The notes below the pieces were generated by a model. It was not told the origin of the DNA, made no database searches, and saw nothing but the letters and a program-made list of their open reading frames with translations. The position numbers and the translations under genes are program-made. This document shows positions 1-10,032 of a stretch of DNA of 38,555 nt, one piece after another (within the stretch, counting starts at the first letter, position 1; the number at the start of each line of letters is the position of its first letter). Source of the DNA: Ophioceras dolichostomum (lineage: Eukaryota > Ascomycota > Sordariomycetes > Magnaporthales > Ophioceraceae); NCBI GenBank assembly GCA_003049485.1, contig PYST01000307.1, forward strand, positions 7,719 to 46,273. The letters are read 5' to 3'.

Positions 1-31
1 GGGGGGGGTGGGGGGGGGGGGGGGGGGGGGA
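1..31. repeat. poly-G run at the window edge
   Basis: The first 31 bases are G except for one T at position 9. This is a homopolymer at the extreme edge. It could be a genuine low-complexity tract, but poly-G at a contig end is also a common artefact of two-colour short-read chemistry, so it may mark a contig end rather than biology. Confidence 0.8.
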
Positions 32-975
32 GTAATTGATGAAGAGGGTAGGCAGCGTACGGAGGGCTGGGCTCCCGCGCGGCTTCTTGGGCCATGCGCG
101 ACTCGACGTAGTCCATTGCGATCGTGATATGGGCGAGGAGGCGGCAGGCTTTCGGGGTGCGGTTGGTGTATGCCCGCTCGCGGATGGCTCGGTCGATCGC
201 TGGCGGCGGCGGCGGGGGCAGTGCTTATATGTACGCACAACTGGTTGCTATAATAGCTTTCTCTACAAAAAAAGAAATGAAAAAGGAAAAGAAAAGTCAA
301 ACGGCCGAAATACGGAAAGGGATGGCAGATAATGTGGCAGGTAAGTTGAAGCTCGAAACTGCCCCACCGGAATTGCCGGACACAGTGGTGGGCTTCGCTA
401 GATCTTCGGGGAAAAGTTGCCGACCTCGGCCAATGAGGTTCAGTGGATGACCGATCAACCCAACCAAGCAGACGAAGCACGCATGCTGAGAAGCTCATCC
501 AAGGCAGACACTGAGAGAGAACAGTCTGCAGTGACATGGTTTTCTCGTCATACAATTAATAGACACCAGGTCCATTGACCCCAGTGCTTATTACCAAATG
601 TCTCTGTTTCTCTCGGGGGACCGTCAAGTTCAGTGGTCCCGTGATGTCGCACGCGGCGGACTCATGTGAGAGAGCTTCAAGGAGGAGACGCTGTCAGCTC
701 CAAAGGGGGCTACTGCTACTTGGCGCATGCCTGGAAAGTTTTACCCACGCATTCCACCGGCCGATGTACCCTGCCCCGCACCTTCCCACCGCTCCTATGG
801 GCGTAGCGCTGCACGGTTTCATTAAAGGAGATACTTAGGATGTCTCAGACCCCTGACGAAAATTTTCTCAGCTCCTCTTCTCTTTCTTTTTCTCGCCTCC
901 TCTCACCTCTCCCTTTCCCTTCCCGTCACTCTCATCAACCCCGCAGCATCAATTACACCGTAGGTACCTCTAGCC
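32..975. other. 5' intergenic / leader region of the HTH gene
   Basis: No convincing gene is seen. Short open frames on both strands lack family resemblance and splice logic. From about 870 to 930 the plus strand is strongly C/T-rich, as is common just upstream of transcription starts in filamentous fungi, and it lies about 50-100 bp before the HTH gene start. An ATG at 840 opens a frame that overlaps the HTH start out of frame; it would act as an inhibitory uORF only if transcription began upstream of it. Confidence 0.5.
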
Positions 976-2137
976 ATGGAAACCGCCAGGAGCACGCCAT
1001 CACCGGCAGCAGAAAGCCAAAGCCCACAACCAGAAGAGGCGCCGACGGCTTTCACACCAACGCCGGCTCCCTCCGCGTCCACGCCCGCGGCGGCTTTCAC
1101 TCCGGCGCACTCTGTGTCCACACCGGCGCCGGCGCCGGCGTCCTACATTGATGATGGTGATAATGATGACGATAATGACGGTCTTCCTCCCATCCTGCCA
1201 TTACTCCCAGGCGCTCTCCCCCTCGGCACGCGCCGGCCGCAGATCCACACAAAGCACCTCACGACCGAGGAGCGGCAGCGCGTGCGCACGCTGTACTTCG
1301 ACGGCGGGCTCGGCCCCGCCGACATCATGAACGTGACTGGCTACACCATGTCGCAGGTCCGCACCGCCACGAGGGCCGAGTCCGCCATCGTCAAGCCCCG
1401 GACGGGGAGGCCGCGGAAGCTGGGGCCCCAGACGCTGGAGGAGACTAGGAAGAGGTCGCGGTTCTGGAAGTCGGCGTAAGTTCGCCTCACCTTGCTTTGC
1501 TTGCTCTACCTCGCCTACTTCCTACCTACCTGACTACCTACTCGTGGCGTCTTCCCATGAGAAGATGTGGTTGGCATCGGCGGCTGGCCGCCCTGGTCAT
1601 CATCGGGCTGCGAGGGCCTCCGCTGCCTCCCCCATCCCCCGTTCCGTTCGTACAAAGCAGCAAAGCAAATAAATACACCGACTGATAGACGCCTACCCCT
1701 CCCCCAGACGGCCGCCCAGACTCGCCGCTCCGGTGGAGGGTACTCAACCCGCCACCACCACCGCCACCATCGCCGCCGCCTCACCCGTTCGCAACAGCAA
1801 CAGAAGCAGCGGCAGCAGCAGGAGCAGCAGCAGCAGCAGCAACAACAACGCGACGTCCGGGTACGGGGCCAAAATGCAGCAGCCGGCGGCAGTGATGGCC
1901 GAGATGCCGCCGCCACCACCACCGCTGAGGAAGGTCCACCTCGTCTGGGAGCAGGGCGGCCCCGAGACGGACGGGCCCGTGCCGTCGATGACGCCGAGGC
2001 TGGTGGGCGTGTTCGCGAACAGCGGGCACGCGTGGAAGAAGGTCGGCGACCTGCAGCAGGCGCAGCAGTACAGCGGGGTCAGCAATCCGCTGCATAGCTT
2101 TTGGGTGCAGGATCAGGAGGTCATTTATGGTGGTTAG
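976..2137 (+). CDS. Tc1-like helix-turn-helix DNA-binding protein, no transposase core
   Basis: Two exons, 976-1475 and 1708-2137, encode 309 residues. The donor is GTAAGT at 1476 and the acceptor CAG ends at 1707; phase is preserved exactly across the join. Residues 1-90 are Pro/Ser/Thr/Ala-rich with an Asp-rich patch. Residues about 95-140 form a homeodomain-like helix-turn-helix (TTEERQRVRTLYFDGG, then TGYTMSQVRTA). They are followed by an AT-hook-like RTGRPRK at about 142-148, the order seen in the paired-like N-terminus of Tc1/mariner transposases. Exon 2 opens with a Ser/Asn run encoded by an AGC/CAG-type microsatellite, then a compact C-terminal segment with VHLVWEQGGPETDG and HSFWVQDQEVIYGG. 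No DDE/DDD catalytic domain follows. I infer a host DNA-binding protein, possibly domesticated from a transposon; the C-terminal segment is not recognised. Confidence 0.72.
1789..1853 (+). repeat. coding AGC/CAG-type trinucleotide repeat
   Basis: An imperfect CAG/AGC/AAC run in exon 2 of the HTH gene. In the spliced frame it encodes a Ser/Asn-rich stretch; the other frames would give poly-Gln or poly-Ala/Leu, which explains several long spurious frames on both strands here. Length polymorphism between isolates would be expected. Confidence 0.75.
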
Positions 2138-3155
2138 GACATAAGTGGTGAGTATGGTTTGTTTGTTCGAGCGAGGTTAGGCTAGGCTTGGTTGGGGTGG
2201 GTTAGCCTAGGATGGATAGGCTTGGAGGGCTGGACCGGATAGGAGGGTGACGGGACGGGATGGGACGGAGTGTTGGAGTGTTGGAGCGATAAACTTTTGG
2301 GCGGCCCGACCGAGCGGGTCTTGCGTCTAGTAGAACTGATGCCACGGCCCGATTTCCGTCTCCGGTGCGGACGGGACCGAACGAAACGGCGGAGTCTCGT
2401 TTTGTTTCATTTGCGCGTACCTACCTCTACGTCTGTGTAATGATACCTCTCTCGTCTTGCATCCAGCATTATTGCTCTTCTTAGAGCCATAGCTCTATTT
2501 AATGCTTTACTTTTATGCTACCCTCGCGTTTGTTTTTCTCAATCTACTGCCCACGCAATCCCTGCTTCCGTCCGCTGCAACAAAAATCCTGCTGGCGTTT
2601 GTGAAGTTTTCTTGCGTGACAGGGCACCAGCCAGGCCCTAATTACGCATCATCAGCTCGCAACCAAATGCCAAGATCTTAGAACTAAAAAGCCAAGTTTT
2701 AACCCTGAATGCTTGAACTTGGGGATGCCAAGCCATCTGACTTGCTGTGTGCTTGTGAGCGGGAAGCGCCAAGACGCGAGTCCTTGCGAGCGACACTAGT
2801 GACATCACCTGCAAGCTCAGCTACTGGCTGTGACCTCAGTCTTGTTTCTTGGAGGGGCACCCGACAGCACGCAAGCGAGCATGATTGTGTGCCGCATGGT
2901 TGGTTCAGCTCGTTGAACAGCTGGCTCCTGTCCTTCCCTCTATCCCAGTGACCACGATAGGTGTGCGCCATTAAATGGAGCTGTCCTGGTGAAGCTTTGC
3001 TGTTGCAATCGAGCTCTTTTTCTCTTCCTGTTTTCTCGCCATCATCAGAATAGGTGGTACACATTTCCCGTTCCATTGCGCCAACTTCAGATACGCACTT
3101 CCGCATCCTGATATTTCGCGATAATCAGCATTACCAACAAGCCATTTTTGTAGCC
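2138..3155. other. intergenic region between the HTH and beta-flanking-type genes
   Basis: No gene is supported. The 3' side of the HTH gene is G-rich with repeated GGATAGG/GGGACGGGA-like words (about 2200-2290). A 135-residue minus-strand frame at 2699-3106 has no recognisable motif and no splice or start context. The last 150 bases should hold the promoter and leader of the gene starting at 3156. Confidence 0.5.
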
Positions 3156-3746
3156 ATGGATTTTCTCAAGAACCTTACCGACGGCGACAAGAAGGAGGGC
3201 GAGCAGCAGCACCACCACGCCCAGTCCAAGCCCAAGCCTCAGGAGGAAGAGGGCGGCATCTTCGACAAGATCGGCTCGCTCGCCGGCGGCGCCAAGAAGG
3301 AGGAAGCCAAGAAAAAGGAGTCCTCCTCCTCTGGTGGCTTCATGGACAAGATCAACAGCCTGGCCGGCGGCGGGAAGAAGAGTGAGGCGAATGAGGATGG
3401 GCTTGACAAGGGTATGTGCCTGTCTCGATTGGTCTTCCTGGTCCTCGTGCCGTCCGCCGTGCGCCAGCACCAGCACCTCGACGACTATTTCTCGTCCCCT
3501 ACACTGTCTCAAAATGCCATTCCCCCTCTGCGCTGGCTTACAGTCCGGGTAGCGGGATGCACAACTGACTGGCTCAATTGCCGTGTAGGTGTCGACTGGG
3601 TGCAGGAGCACGTCCTCGGCAAGGGTAAGCAGGACAACGAGAGCGCGATCGAGCAGGCCAAGGACGAGCAGATCTCCGACTTCATCCGCGGGCAGTACAA
3701 GGGCGCCACGGGCAAGGAGTTCCCGATCGCGGACAAGGAGCACTGA
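3156..3746 (+). CDS. 'beta-flanking'-type small repeat protein
   Basis: Two exons, 3156-3411 and 3589-3746, give 137 residues. The intron has donor GTATGT, branch CTGAC at about 3566 and acceptor TAG ending 3588. A short motif occurs three times with drift: MDFLKNLTDGDKK (1-13), IFDKIGSLAGGAKK (35-48) and FMDKINSLAGGGKK (62-75), separated by Lys/Glu/Ser/His-rich linkers. The C-terminal 50 residues (WVQEHVLGKGKQDNESAIEQ, then DEQISDFIRGQYK) match my memory of a conserved fungal family usually annotated 'beta-flanking protein', whose function is not established. It is soluble, highly charged, with no signal peptide or TM segment. The intron is 177 nt, a multiple of three, with no in-frame stop, so an unspliced message would still be translated through. 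Start choice: the ATG has A at -1, C at -3 and G at +4, and the motif begins at once. Confidence 0.82.
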   Translation: MDFLKNLTDGDKKEGEQQHHHAQSKPKPQEEEGGIFDKIGSLAGGAKKEEAKKKESSSSGGFMDKINSLAGGGKKSEANEDGLDKGMCLSRLVFLVLVPSAVRQHQHLDDYFSSPTLSQNAIPPLRWLTVRVAGCTTDWLNCRVGVDWVQEHVLGKGKQDNESAIEQAKDEQISDFIRGQYKGATGKEFPIADKEH

Positions 3747-4626
3747 GACCAGATGGGGGGAGGGAGTGTACAACAGATGTATGGTGTCATCGGTTGGTTG
3801 TTTCCTCGACTCGAGCCAGACTGTTTCCAGCGTTGGGATTGGGCTGGCTTCGCATTATGTGACCTATTACGGTCTATGTTAGCCCGGGGCGACACGAGAT
3901 GGATTTTGTGATTCTTGGCGAGCTCCTAGACCCTTTGTCTCGCCCTTTTTTATTTGACCTACCTCTTGCCCTCGCTTAGCGGCGACGTGTGCGTGCCGCA
4001 CATGATTGGTGCGGCCCTCACGCTGCCCTTCCAGCATCGCGATGCACGCTGCCGCGAGGCTATCACCAGCACCGGGCCCTCCGGTTTTGATTTCTTCCTC
4101 ACATCCCGGGCGAGCATGGCGTGATGTGACGGTCTGTCTTCGGCGATTTATCTCGTTAGTGTCAGTATTGGGGTACGCGAGACCGTCCGTTCGTTGCTGT
4201 GTCACCTGTGTGGTTAAGCTATAATGCTACTATGCTGCCCTCCGATGGCTTCCTGCGATGCACCGTCGGCCGGGCGTCTTTCATGCCATCTCCTTGACTA
4301 TTGGGTGGTCGGTCTGTAGGCAGCTAGCTGGCTGCTACCAGCTAAAAGCCAGGAGGCATGCTGCAAGGTTGCCATCACAACCATAGGTTAACTGCGGATC
4401 GCAGTCATGTTAAGTCTCCCCGTTGACTATGGCTTTTGCCAATGTGATCTAACTAGGCGCCCATACTATACGAACTAACATAGGTAGACCTTTCCCCACT
4501 AGTTGAGCCGCCAATTTATGGGGGCACTTGTCCTAAGCTTTCAAGCATGGGGTTCTCTGATGAACAGGAAGCTCCCCGCACCATCATCGTCTGACATTAA
4601 CGGTTCATCCGTTTCTTCACCCACGA

Positions 4627-4663
4627 CATGTTGCATTATTCTCATGTTGCATTATTCTCATGT
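4627..4663 (+). repeat. 16-bp tandem duplication (two copies plus a partial)
   Basis: The unit CATGTTGCATTATTCT occurs at 4627-4642 and again, identically, at 4643-4658, followed by the first five bases of a third copy. It lies in the intergenic region and has no evident function. Confidence 0.9.
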
Positions 4664-4864
4664 AGTATGTCGGCTCCGTACTAGGGCTGAAGTGCCATTG
4701 GGGTAGAGAGGTTCCGAATTAGGAATACGGTCGAGCCGTACAGACTGCCTCGCAGTTATCAGCCGAGGCTTGCATCCTCTCCATATCTCTGCACTTTGGG
4801 TACGTGACCCGGGGACCAAATCTGATGGGATTGCAACACAGTACTGTGAATTGTAATCATGTAC

Positions 4865-4884
4865 GTAGGTATCTACATACCTAC
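4865..4884. repeat. 8-bp inverted repeat
   Basis: GTAGGTAT (4865-4872) and ATACCTAC (4877-4884) are perfect reverse complements with a 4-base spacer. The ACCTAC/GTAGGT word recurs widely in this window as a short low-complexity motif, so this may be chance. Confidence 0.6.
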
Positions 4885-5216
4885 CTAGTTATTGGGGAAC
4901 TAGAGTCCAATTGCGCTTTGACTTTCCCCCTCGGTTGCTCCTGTCCTCCGCCCCCTGGGCAGGGTTGGTCTACAGCACGTTACTTCCACTATTCGGCGGG
5001 CGGATCAAAGCTCGTGAGGTTCCGATCGGCTCCCCAGGGTGGAGAGTTTTACGGCCGTATTTGAGGCATGTAGTGACCAGGAAAGCGCTGACGGTCGAGA
5101 AACCTTCCGTCTGTCGCCAATGTGGTATTCTCGAGAGAGCCCCCCTGACTAGGTACCTATTTGTCGACGAATTTGGTAAACGAGGCATGAGGGCTCTTTC
5201 AACTTGCCTCAGCCCT

Positions 5217-5244
5217 CCTCTCTCTCTCTCTCGGGGATATAAAC
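5217..5244 (+). promoter_or_regulatory. CT tract plus TATA-like box of the secreted protein gene
   Basis: A CT-dinucleotide tract is followed by GATATAAAC at 5236-5244, about 200 bp upstream of the ATG at 5444. Position and motif fit a core promoter; activity is inferred only. Confidence 0.45.
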
Positions 5245-5443
5245 CGAGTCACCTGCCTGCTCCTCCGCCATTAGACCTGTTTTTACCTTCGACCGAATGT
5301 AATGTTAATTTTTTCCTAGTCCCAAGTTGACGAGAGCCTAAAGATAGTCATCCGTTACCTCCATATCTACCTAGTACAAGAGCTACCCTAACCCATCCAG
5401 CTACCCAGATACATACCGAGTCAACCTCCCAAGAAATATCAAC

Positions 5444-6002
5444 ATGAAGCACCTCTCCTTCATTGCCGCCTTGCTTGCCTCCCCCGCCACAGTGCTCGCC
5501 GCCAACGGCGGTCAATGCGCCGGCGACTGGGGCCTCGGCTGCATCTGCCTGGACGAGGGCGTCTGCCATTCCTATGGCGGGATAGCCTACCCCGGGACCC
5601 CGGGCGACTACCCCTGCCCGTGGGACCCGGACAACATCATGGGCTGCTACGTGCAGCCTTGCCCGGGCGTCGGCGGTGTAACTCAGTGCGTCTGGCGCCC
5701 GGGTTGTTGGTCCGAGAACGCTGGTATGACAGACACTACTAGAAGAAGATGCTTTTTGTTTTGCGGACTTGCACGCGGTCGCTCGCCCAGTTGATTTGCT
5801 AATTTTTCCTATTATTTGCATGTATAGCCAAGACGTGCCCGGGTGGCGACGACTTCATCTGCTGCAATCATCTCTGGATCAAGGTGACTACTGTGGTTTA
5901 GAATTCATCAGCCGCTCTCCCCAGGAGTTTGAGTGAGAGGCGTTAGAGCAAAAATTGAGGTCTGGGTTGCTGACAAGATTCTTTCTTCTATCGCAGGAGT
6001 AA
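5444..6002 (+). CDS. small secreted 12-cysteine protein
   Basis: Exon 1 is 5444-5723 (donor GTATGA) and exon 2 starts at 5828 after TATAG. In the preferred model exon 2 ends at 5883 with donor GTGACT, and a 6-nt last exon (5997-6002, one Glu then stop) follows a good branch site GCTGAC and a pyrimidine-rich CGCAG acceptor; this gives 113 residues. If that intron is not used, the frame stops at 5901 (117 residues). Residues 1-19 form a clear signal peptide (MKHLSFIAALLASPATVLA). The mature part has 12 cysteines, in motifs including GCICLD, MGCYVQPC, CVWRPGC and a C-terminal DFICC, enough for six disulfides. No Kex2-type repeat or GPI signal is visible. It is likely an apoplastic or effector-like protein; the family is not securely recognised. 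An AATAATAAAG word near 6167-6179 could serve as poly(A) signal. Confidence 0.72.
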
Positions 6003-7099
6003 CGCGATTTCGTGTTCAGATCCTCTATCGATGTCCGATCCATACAGAGTATCACTATCCAAGAGCGAGTTCGGAAAGTTGAACGGCCCACAGGAAAATG
6101 TCGATAACTATGGCTTAGGCGGAAAATTGTCGTGTGAGCTAGGGACATAAGTTATCTAGGTTCCTATATAATAATAAAGAGTACCTTTTGGGTCGTTCCC
6201 TAGTCTGCCTTCTTTCTCCGGACTGTGTCGTTGGATGAGGCTTGAAGTTGAAGAAGCTTGAAGAATGGAACCATCGCGCTAGGGCCGGGGAGAGGACCGT
6301 CTCAGGTTCTGGAGCCTCCAGCCAATCACGTCGCGTCCTGCCACCCCGCAAAAGAACCCCTGAACCACTCCCTTGGAGGACACCGGCCAAGACGGCATCG
6401 ACGGGCAATCGAGCAGATCATCAATTCTCGTGCAAGTTGACGCGACATCTCGTTTACCATCGACGGTAAAGCGGCCCAGATTCTCTCCTCCTCCTGTCAA
6501 TCATCGCACGATGGACATGATGGGGATTGCCGCCGCCCGCCCTCTTTTTTTCAATTTTTTATTTTTCCCTTCTCTTGTTTTTTGTGTGTTTGTGCAACTT
6601 GTCACGGCAAACCGAACGAGTTCTCAAACCCCTGAAGCCCCGAGTCGAGACGCAAGGTGGTGTGGTGGGGTCCGGTTAGTGACGATTTGGGGACCTCAGA
6701 GGCTCTGCTGCGACTCTGTCAAGGGGACTTGAAACACCATTCAGAGGCGACCGATTCCACATCCAGACGCCAACGCGCCATTTTGTGCAGGGGATGCCCG
6801 ACATGCTTGAAACCCGTGCGAGCCGGAAAGCGCCTCGAACTTCGAATCCCTTTTAAAGATGTGTTCGGAGCCCACCGCTTTTACCATGCTGCTGGGCACT
6901 CGTCTTGTTCTTCTCTTAGATCCGTCCATCCCGTTGTGTGTCTCGCTTTTTTTCGCTTCTTTTTTTTGTCGGCAGGCCGTCCACGATTTTTATTGCAATA
7001 ATACATTATTTTGATCTTTCTATCCGTTAGTCCCAGTTACGGTGCCGGCATCTTTCTTTCTTTCCGAGCAGCCCAGAAAAGGAAAAACAGAAAGAAACA
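6003..7099. other. intergenic region upstream of the UstYa-family gene
   Basis: No gene is supported. Frames of 60-119 codons on both strands show no motif. The segment 6540-6600 and about 6940-7015 is T-rich on the plus strand, the latter within 160 bp of the next start and likely part of its promoter/leader. Confidence 0.5.
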
Positions 7100-8361
7100 A
7101 TGATGGAGCCGACAGCCGAGCACAAATATGGCAACCTGCACCACGAGGACCAAGACGAGTCCAGCACGGAGGTGGACGATTCGCTGATGGGCGATGAGGA
7201 GAAGCAGTACCACCAGAGGGACGTCATCAGGAGACCGAGGAGGACGTTCTGGGGCAAGGTGTTCGCGCCTTTCAGGTCCGGCCGGTGGCTGATCGACACC
7301 GCTCTGCTGCTGGTCATCATCAGCCTGCTCGTGCGGGATCAGTGGAGGAAGGAGAATGCCCAGACTGCTGCCAGTAGCATACCTCAGATCGGTAGTGACA
7401 TGACCGGCGTCGGTCCAACATGTAAAGCCACCTTACCCTCCTACCCTTTCTCCCCGTGCCCAGCCATAACCTCCCGTTGCCTCGGTGGTATGGTAGCTGA
7501 CATGAGATACAGTCTCCCACCAAATCACGACGTTCAAGATGGATCAGTCCTACGCGCCGAACGACACACTTCAGTTCTTCACTGATGAGGTTCTCCAGAA
7601 GTGGAATGCGCTGATGCCGAGTACGTGCTCACTCCGATGTTGCGGTGGCTGGGCCACGAGGATGGTGGTGATGATGATGATGACGACGACGACTGACCAC
7701 CAGGTTTGCCACAACAGAGGGAATGGGCTTCGTCTGGGTCAACGACACGCACAAATACCACGACCTGCCGACCCCGATCGAATGGCCAGACAAGACCGTC
7801 TTCACCTCCTCCATCACTCACCAACTGCACTGCCTCGTAAGCCACTCCGCATCCTACCCAACCTACCGTACCCTCCTCCGTCCTGTCGGCCTTTCTGTGT
7901 GAGCACTCCTCCTAACCAGCTTCGTGCAACTTCACACACAGTTCGCCGTGGTGCAAACCTACTCAGGCCTCAAGTCCGGCCACCCGATCCCCGACGACCA
8001 CCACTGGCACATGATCCACTGCTTCGACTACATGCGGCAGGCCATCATGTGCTCGGCCGACATGGCCCTCGAGGGTCTGGAGACGACGTTCCCGGACCAC
8101 AACGGCGGATCTGATGGTTGGGACTCCAAGCATGGTTAGTACCTGTGCCTACTCTCCCTCTCTCCCTCCTCCTGTTCTGCCATTCTTTCCGTGCCCTTTC
8201 TCTCCGTTCCTTCCGTCGTGTCTATCCGCGTTTCTCCATTGGCGAACGACAAATGCTGACTGGTCCTGTCTCTACCCCCGATTACAGTGTGTAAGGACTA
8301 CAGGCAGGTCAGGGAGTACCTGGAGAGCGTGCGAGCATACGACGACCAGCTGATCTACTAG
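7100..8361 (+). CDS. UstYa-family (DUF3328) oxidase/cyclase
   Basis: Five exons: 7100-7421, 7513-7620, 7718-7836, 7942-8134, 8288-8361; 271 residues. All joins preserve phase. The third exon uses the CAG ending at 7717, which restores the family string LMPKGMGFVWV; the CAG ending at 7703 would break the frame. Residues about 58-76 form a single membrane anchor (LIDTALLLVIISLL) after an acidic cytosolic tail, so a type II membrane protein is expected. VGPTFSHQITTF and both catalytic motifs are intact: HQLHC (178-182) and HMIHC (206-210, followed by FDY). UstYa-family proteins carry out oxidative cyclisation or related oxidations on fungal RiPPs and other metabolites, probably using metal bound by these HxxHC motifs. 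No precursor peptide, peptidase, PKS or NRPS is seen nearby, so its substrate is unknown. Intron 2 contains a GAT/GAC microsatellite (about 7661-7694). Confidence 0.92.
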
Positions 8362-10032
8362 TTTGTCTCGTTAAGATATGTATGGACACATCGCAATTAC
8401 CTACCTACTTGGGCTCGCATCTGTTTCCCGGAGCGGACCGTTACATGAATGAAAATATTTTCGGTTCTGTGGATCAGACTTTTCTTTTGTCGACCTTGGC
8501 CGCGTCTTCTGTCGAACTGCCTCCACCCGGCGTCGACGGCTGTTCTTTCCGTCCCTTGTCAAATGGTCGCAGTGCATCCCAGCACAGATCAACATGTTAT
8601 CAGGGCGCATAAGTATTTGACGACGCCGCAGCAATACCGGCAGGGCGAAGCATCTGCCACTTGCCATGCGCCTTGTAATTTATATCCGCCCGTCCGTCCG
8701 TCTCTTCTGTCTCTCCCTTGCGAGATCTGTCTTAGAGTTAGAGTGGCTGTTGGGTGGGTGGGTACGGCAGTGCCTTGCGTGGTCTGGACCTATCTATCAG
8801 GTCTTGTCAAATGCGGGGAAAAGTCCGGGGTATGAGGGACACCGCCAACGGGCTGATGATGGCGCTGATGATGATGCTGACAGACCCAACAACGTGTTTG
8901 ACTGATTGGTGGAAGACTTTGTTGGCGCACCACCTTTCTGCTGGCATCGCGGGGTCCGGGATACGTTTCCGAAGACGGAACGGTGCGTCTGGATACCTAA
9001 TATCTGCAGTGCCGAAGCTACGGAGAAGCTCATCATAACGCACGTTTGCTTTTACCCTTTGCCTGCCGGTATGGAGATGGAGACTGGGGGGGAGGAGACG
9101 CGTCAAGTCAGGGAAAGCATCCCGAAATCATTGCCCCCTAAATCTCGAATACCGGGCCAATGGCACGATCCCAGAGCTGCACTGGCCCGAGCTGTGGAGA
9201 AGTATTGGGCGCCACCGCTCGTCAGCGCCCCGTCCGCCCTGTCAGTGGTCGGGGCGTTGCCGTTTTCGGTTGAAGCTGAAAGAACGCTGGCGGTCCGTGT
9301 TGCTCTTCGAGTTACACAACACAGAGGTGTGGAAGGAGGTAATTCTTACATTGGAAGCTAACTTTATCCTCGTGAGTTTACGGATACACAGAGTCGGTTT
9401 TCGGTTCAACGGTCTCTCCGCATGTAGCCCACGTGCGTGTGAGAATTATAAGATAGGTAGCCACTTGGAGCCTACATGCAAGACGACCTGGGTTACAGAC
9501 GATGTCGTCCGACCTCGGCCGATAGTTTCATGCAGTTGGGAACTCTGGGGTCAGACTGAAACTCAGGTTCTGATAGATCCTACCATCAGGTCTTGGCTTT
9601 TCACTGTCCGTTTTGGTAACCCAGCCGATGGATGGCAACATAGGGAACTGAGGTGAAAACTTTTTGATGTTCCGTAGCCGTAGTAATTAGGACACATATC
9701 TCTATTAGGACACACTTACCCTGTTGCGTCGCTTCTGATTCTGACATGCCCTATTACTTACATGGGTACTTACTTTGAGCCACCCTGCGCATAGGCACCA
9801 GCAACTCGCAGGATATAATCAGAGTTTGGCCGGTGCTCCGGCGGAGCGCACTTCACACGGGGAAGCTCCCGGAGAGGTTACAGTTGCGACATTGCTGCTT
9901 CCGTGCCCTGCGCAACCTGAACTTTCATACACTCGTTAGGTACACATAGTTGGTATGCAGGACGGACGGGGCTTGTAAAGGACGCAGAAAAACGAAACCA
10001 GCTCTATTTCTCTATTACAGTGGTACGTATGG
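8362..10032. other. gene-poor intergenic region
   Basis: No coding region is supported over 1.67 kb. The longest frames (8906-9361 and 9270-9656 plus, 8807-9106 minus) have no recognisable motif and begin without plausible context. Nothing resembling a tRNA or repeat family was recognised. Confidence 0.5.

Larger units (their letters stand above)
3747..5443. other. long intergenic region before the secreted protein
   Basis: No gene is supported over about 1.7 kb; all frames are short and unstructured. It contains a 16-bp tandem duplication (4627-4658), a small hairpin (4865-4884), a CT-dinucleotide run (about 5217-5232) and a TATA-like box (5236-5244). The last two lie about 200 bp before the secreted protein start and probably belong to its promoter. 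Confidence 0.5.

Noticed and set aside
840..1151. 103-codon plus frame overlapping the HTH gene start
   Set aside because: It is out of frame with the HTH gene, low in complexity and without motif; kept only as a possible uORF.
1515..1922. Minus-strand frame with Cys run and Arg run
   Set aside because: It is the antisense reading of the CAG/AGC microsatellite and the intron of the HTH gene.
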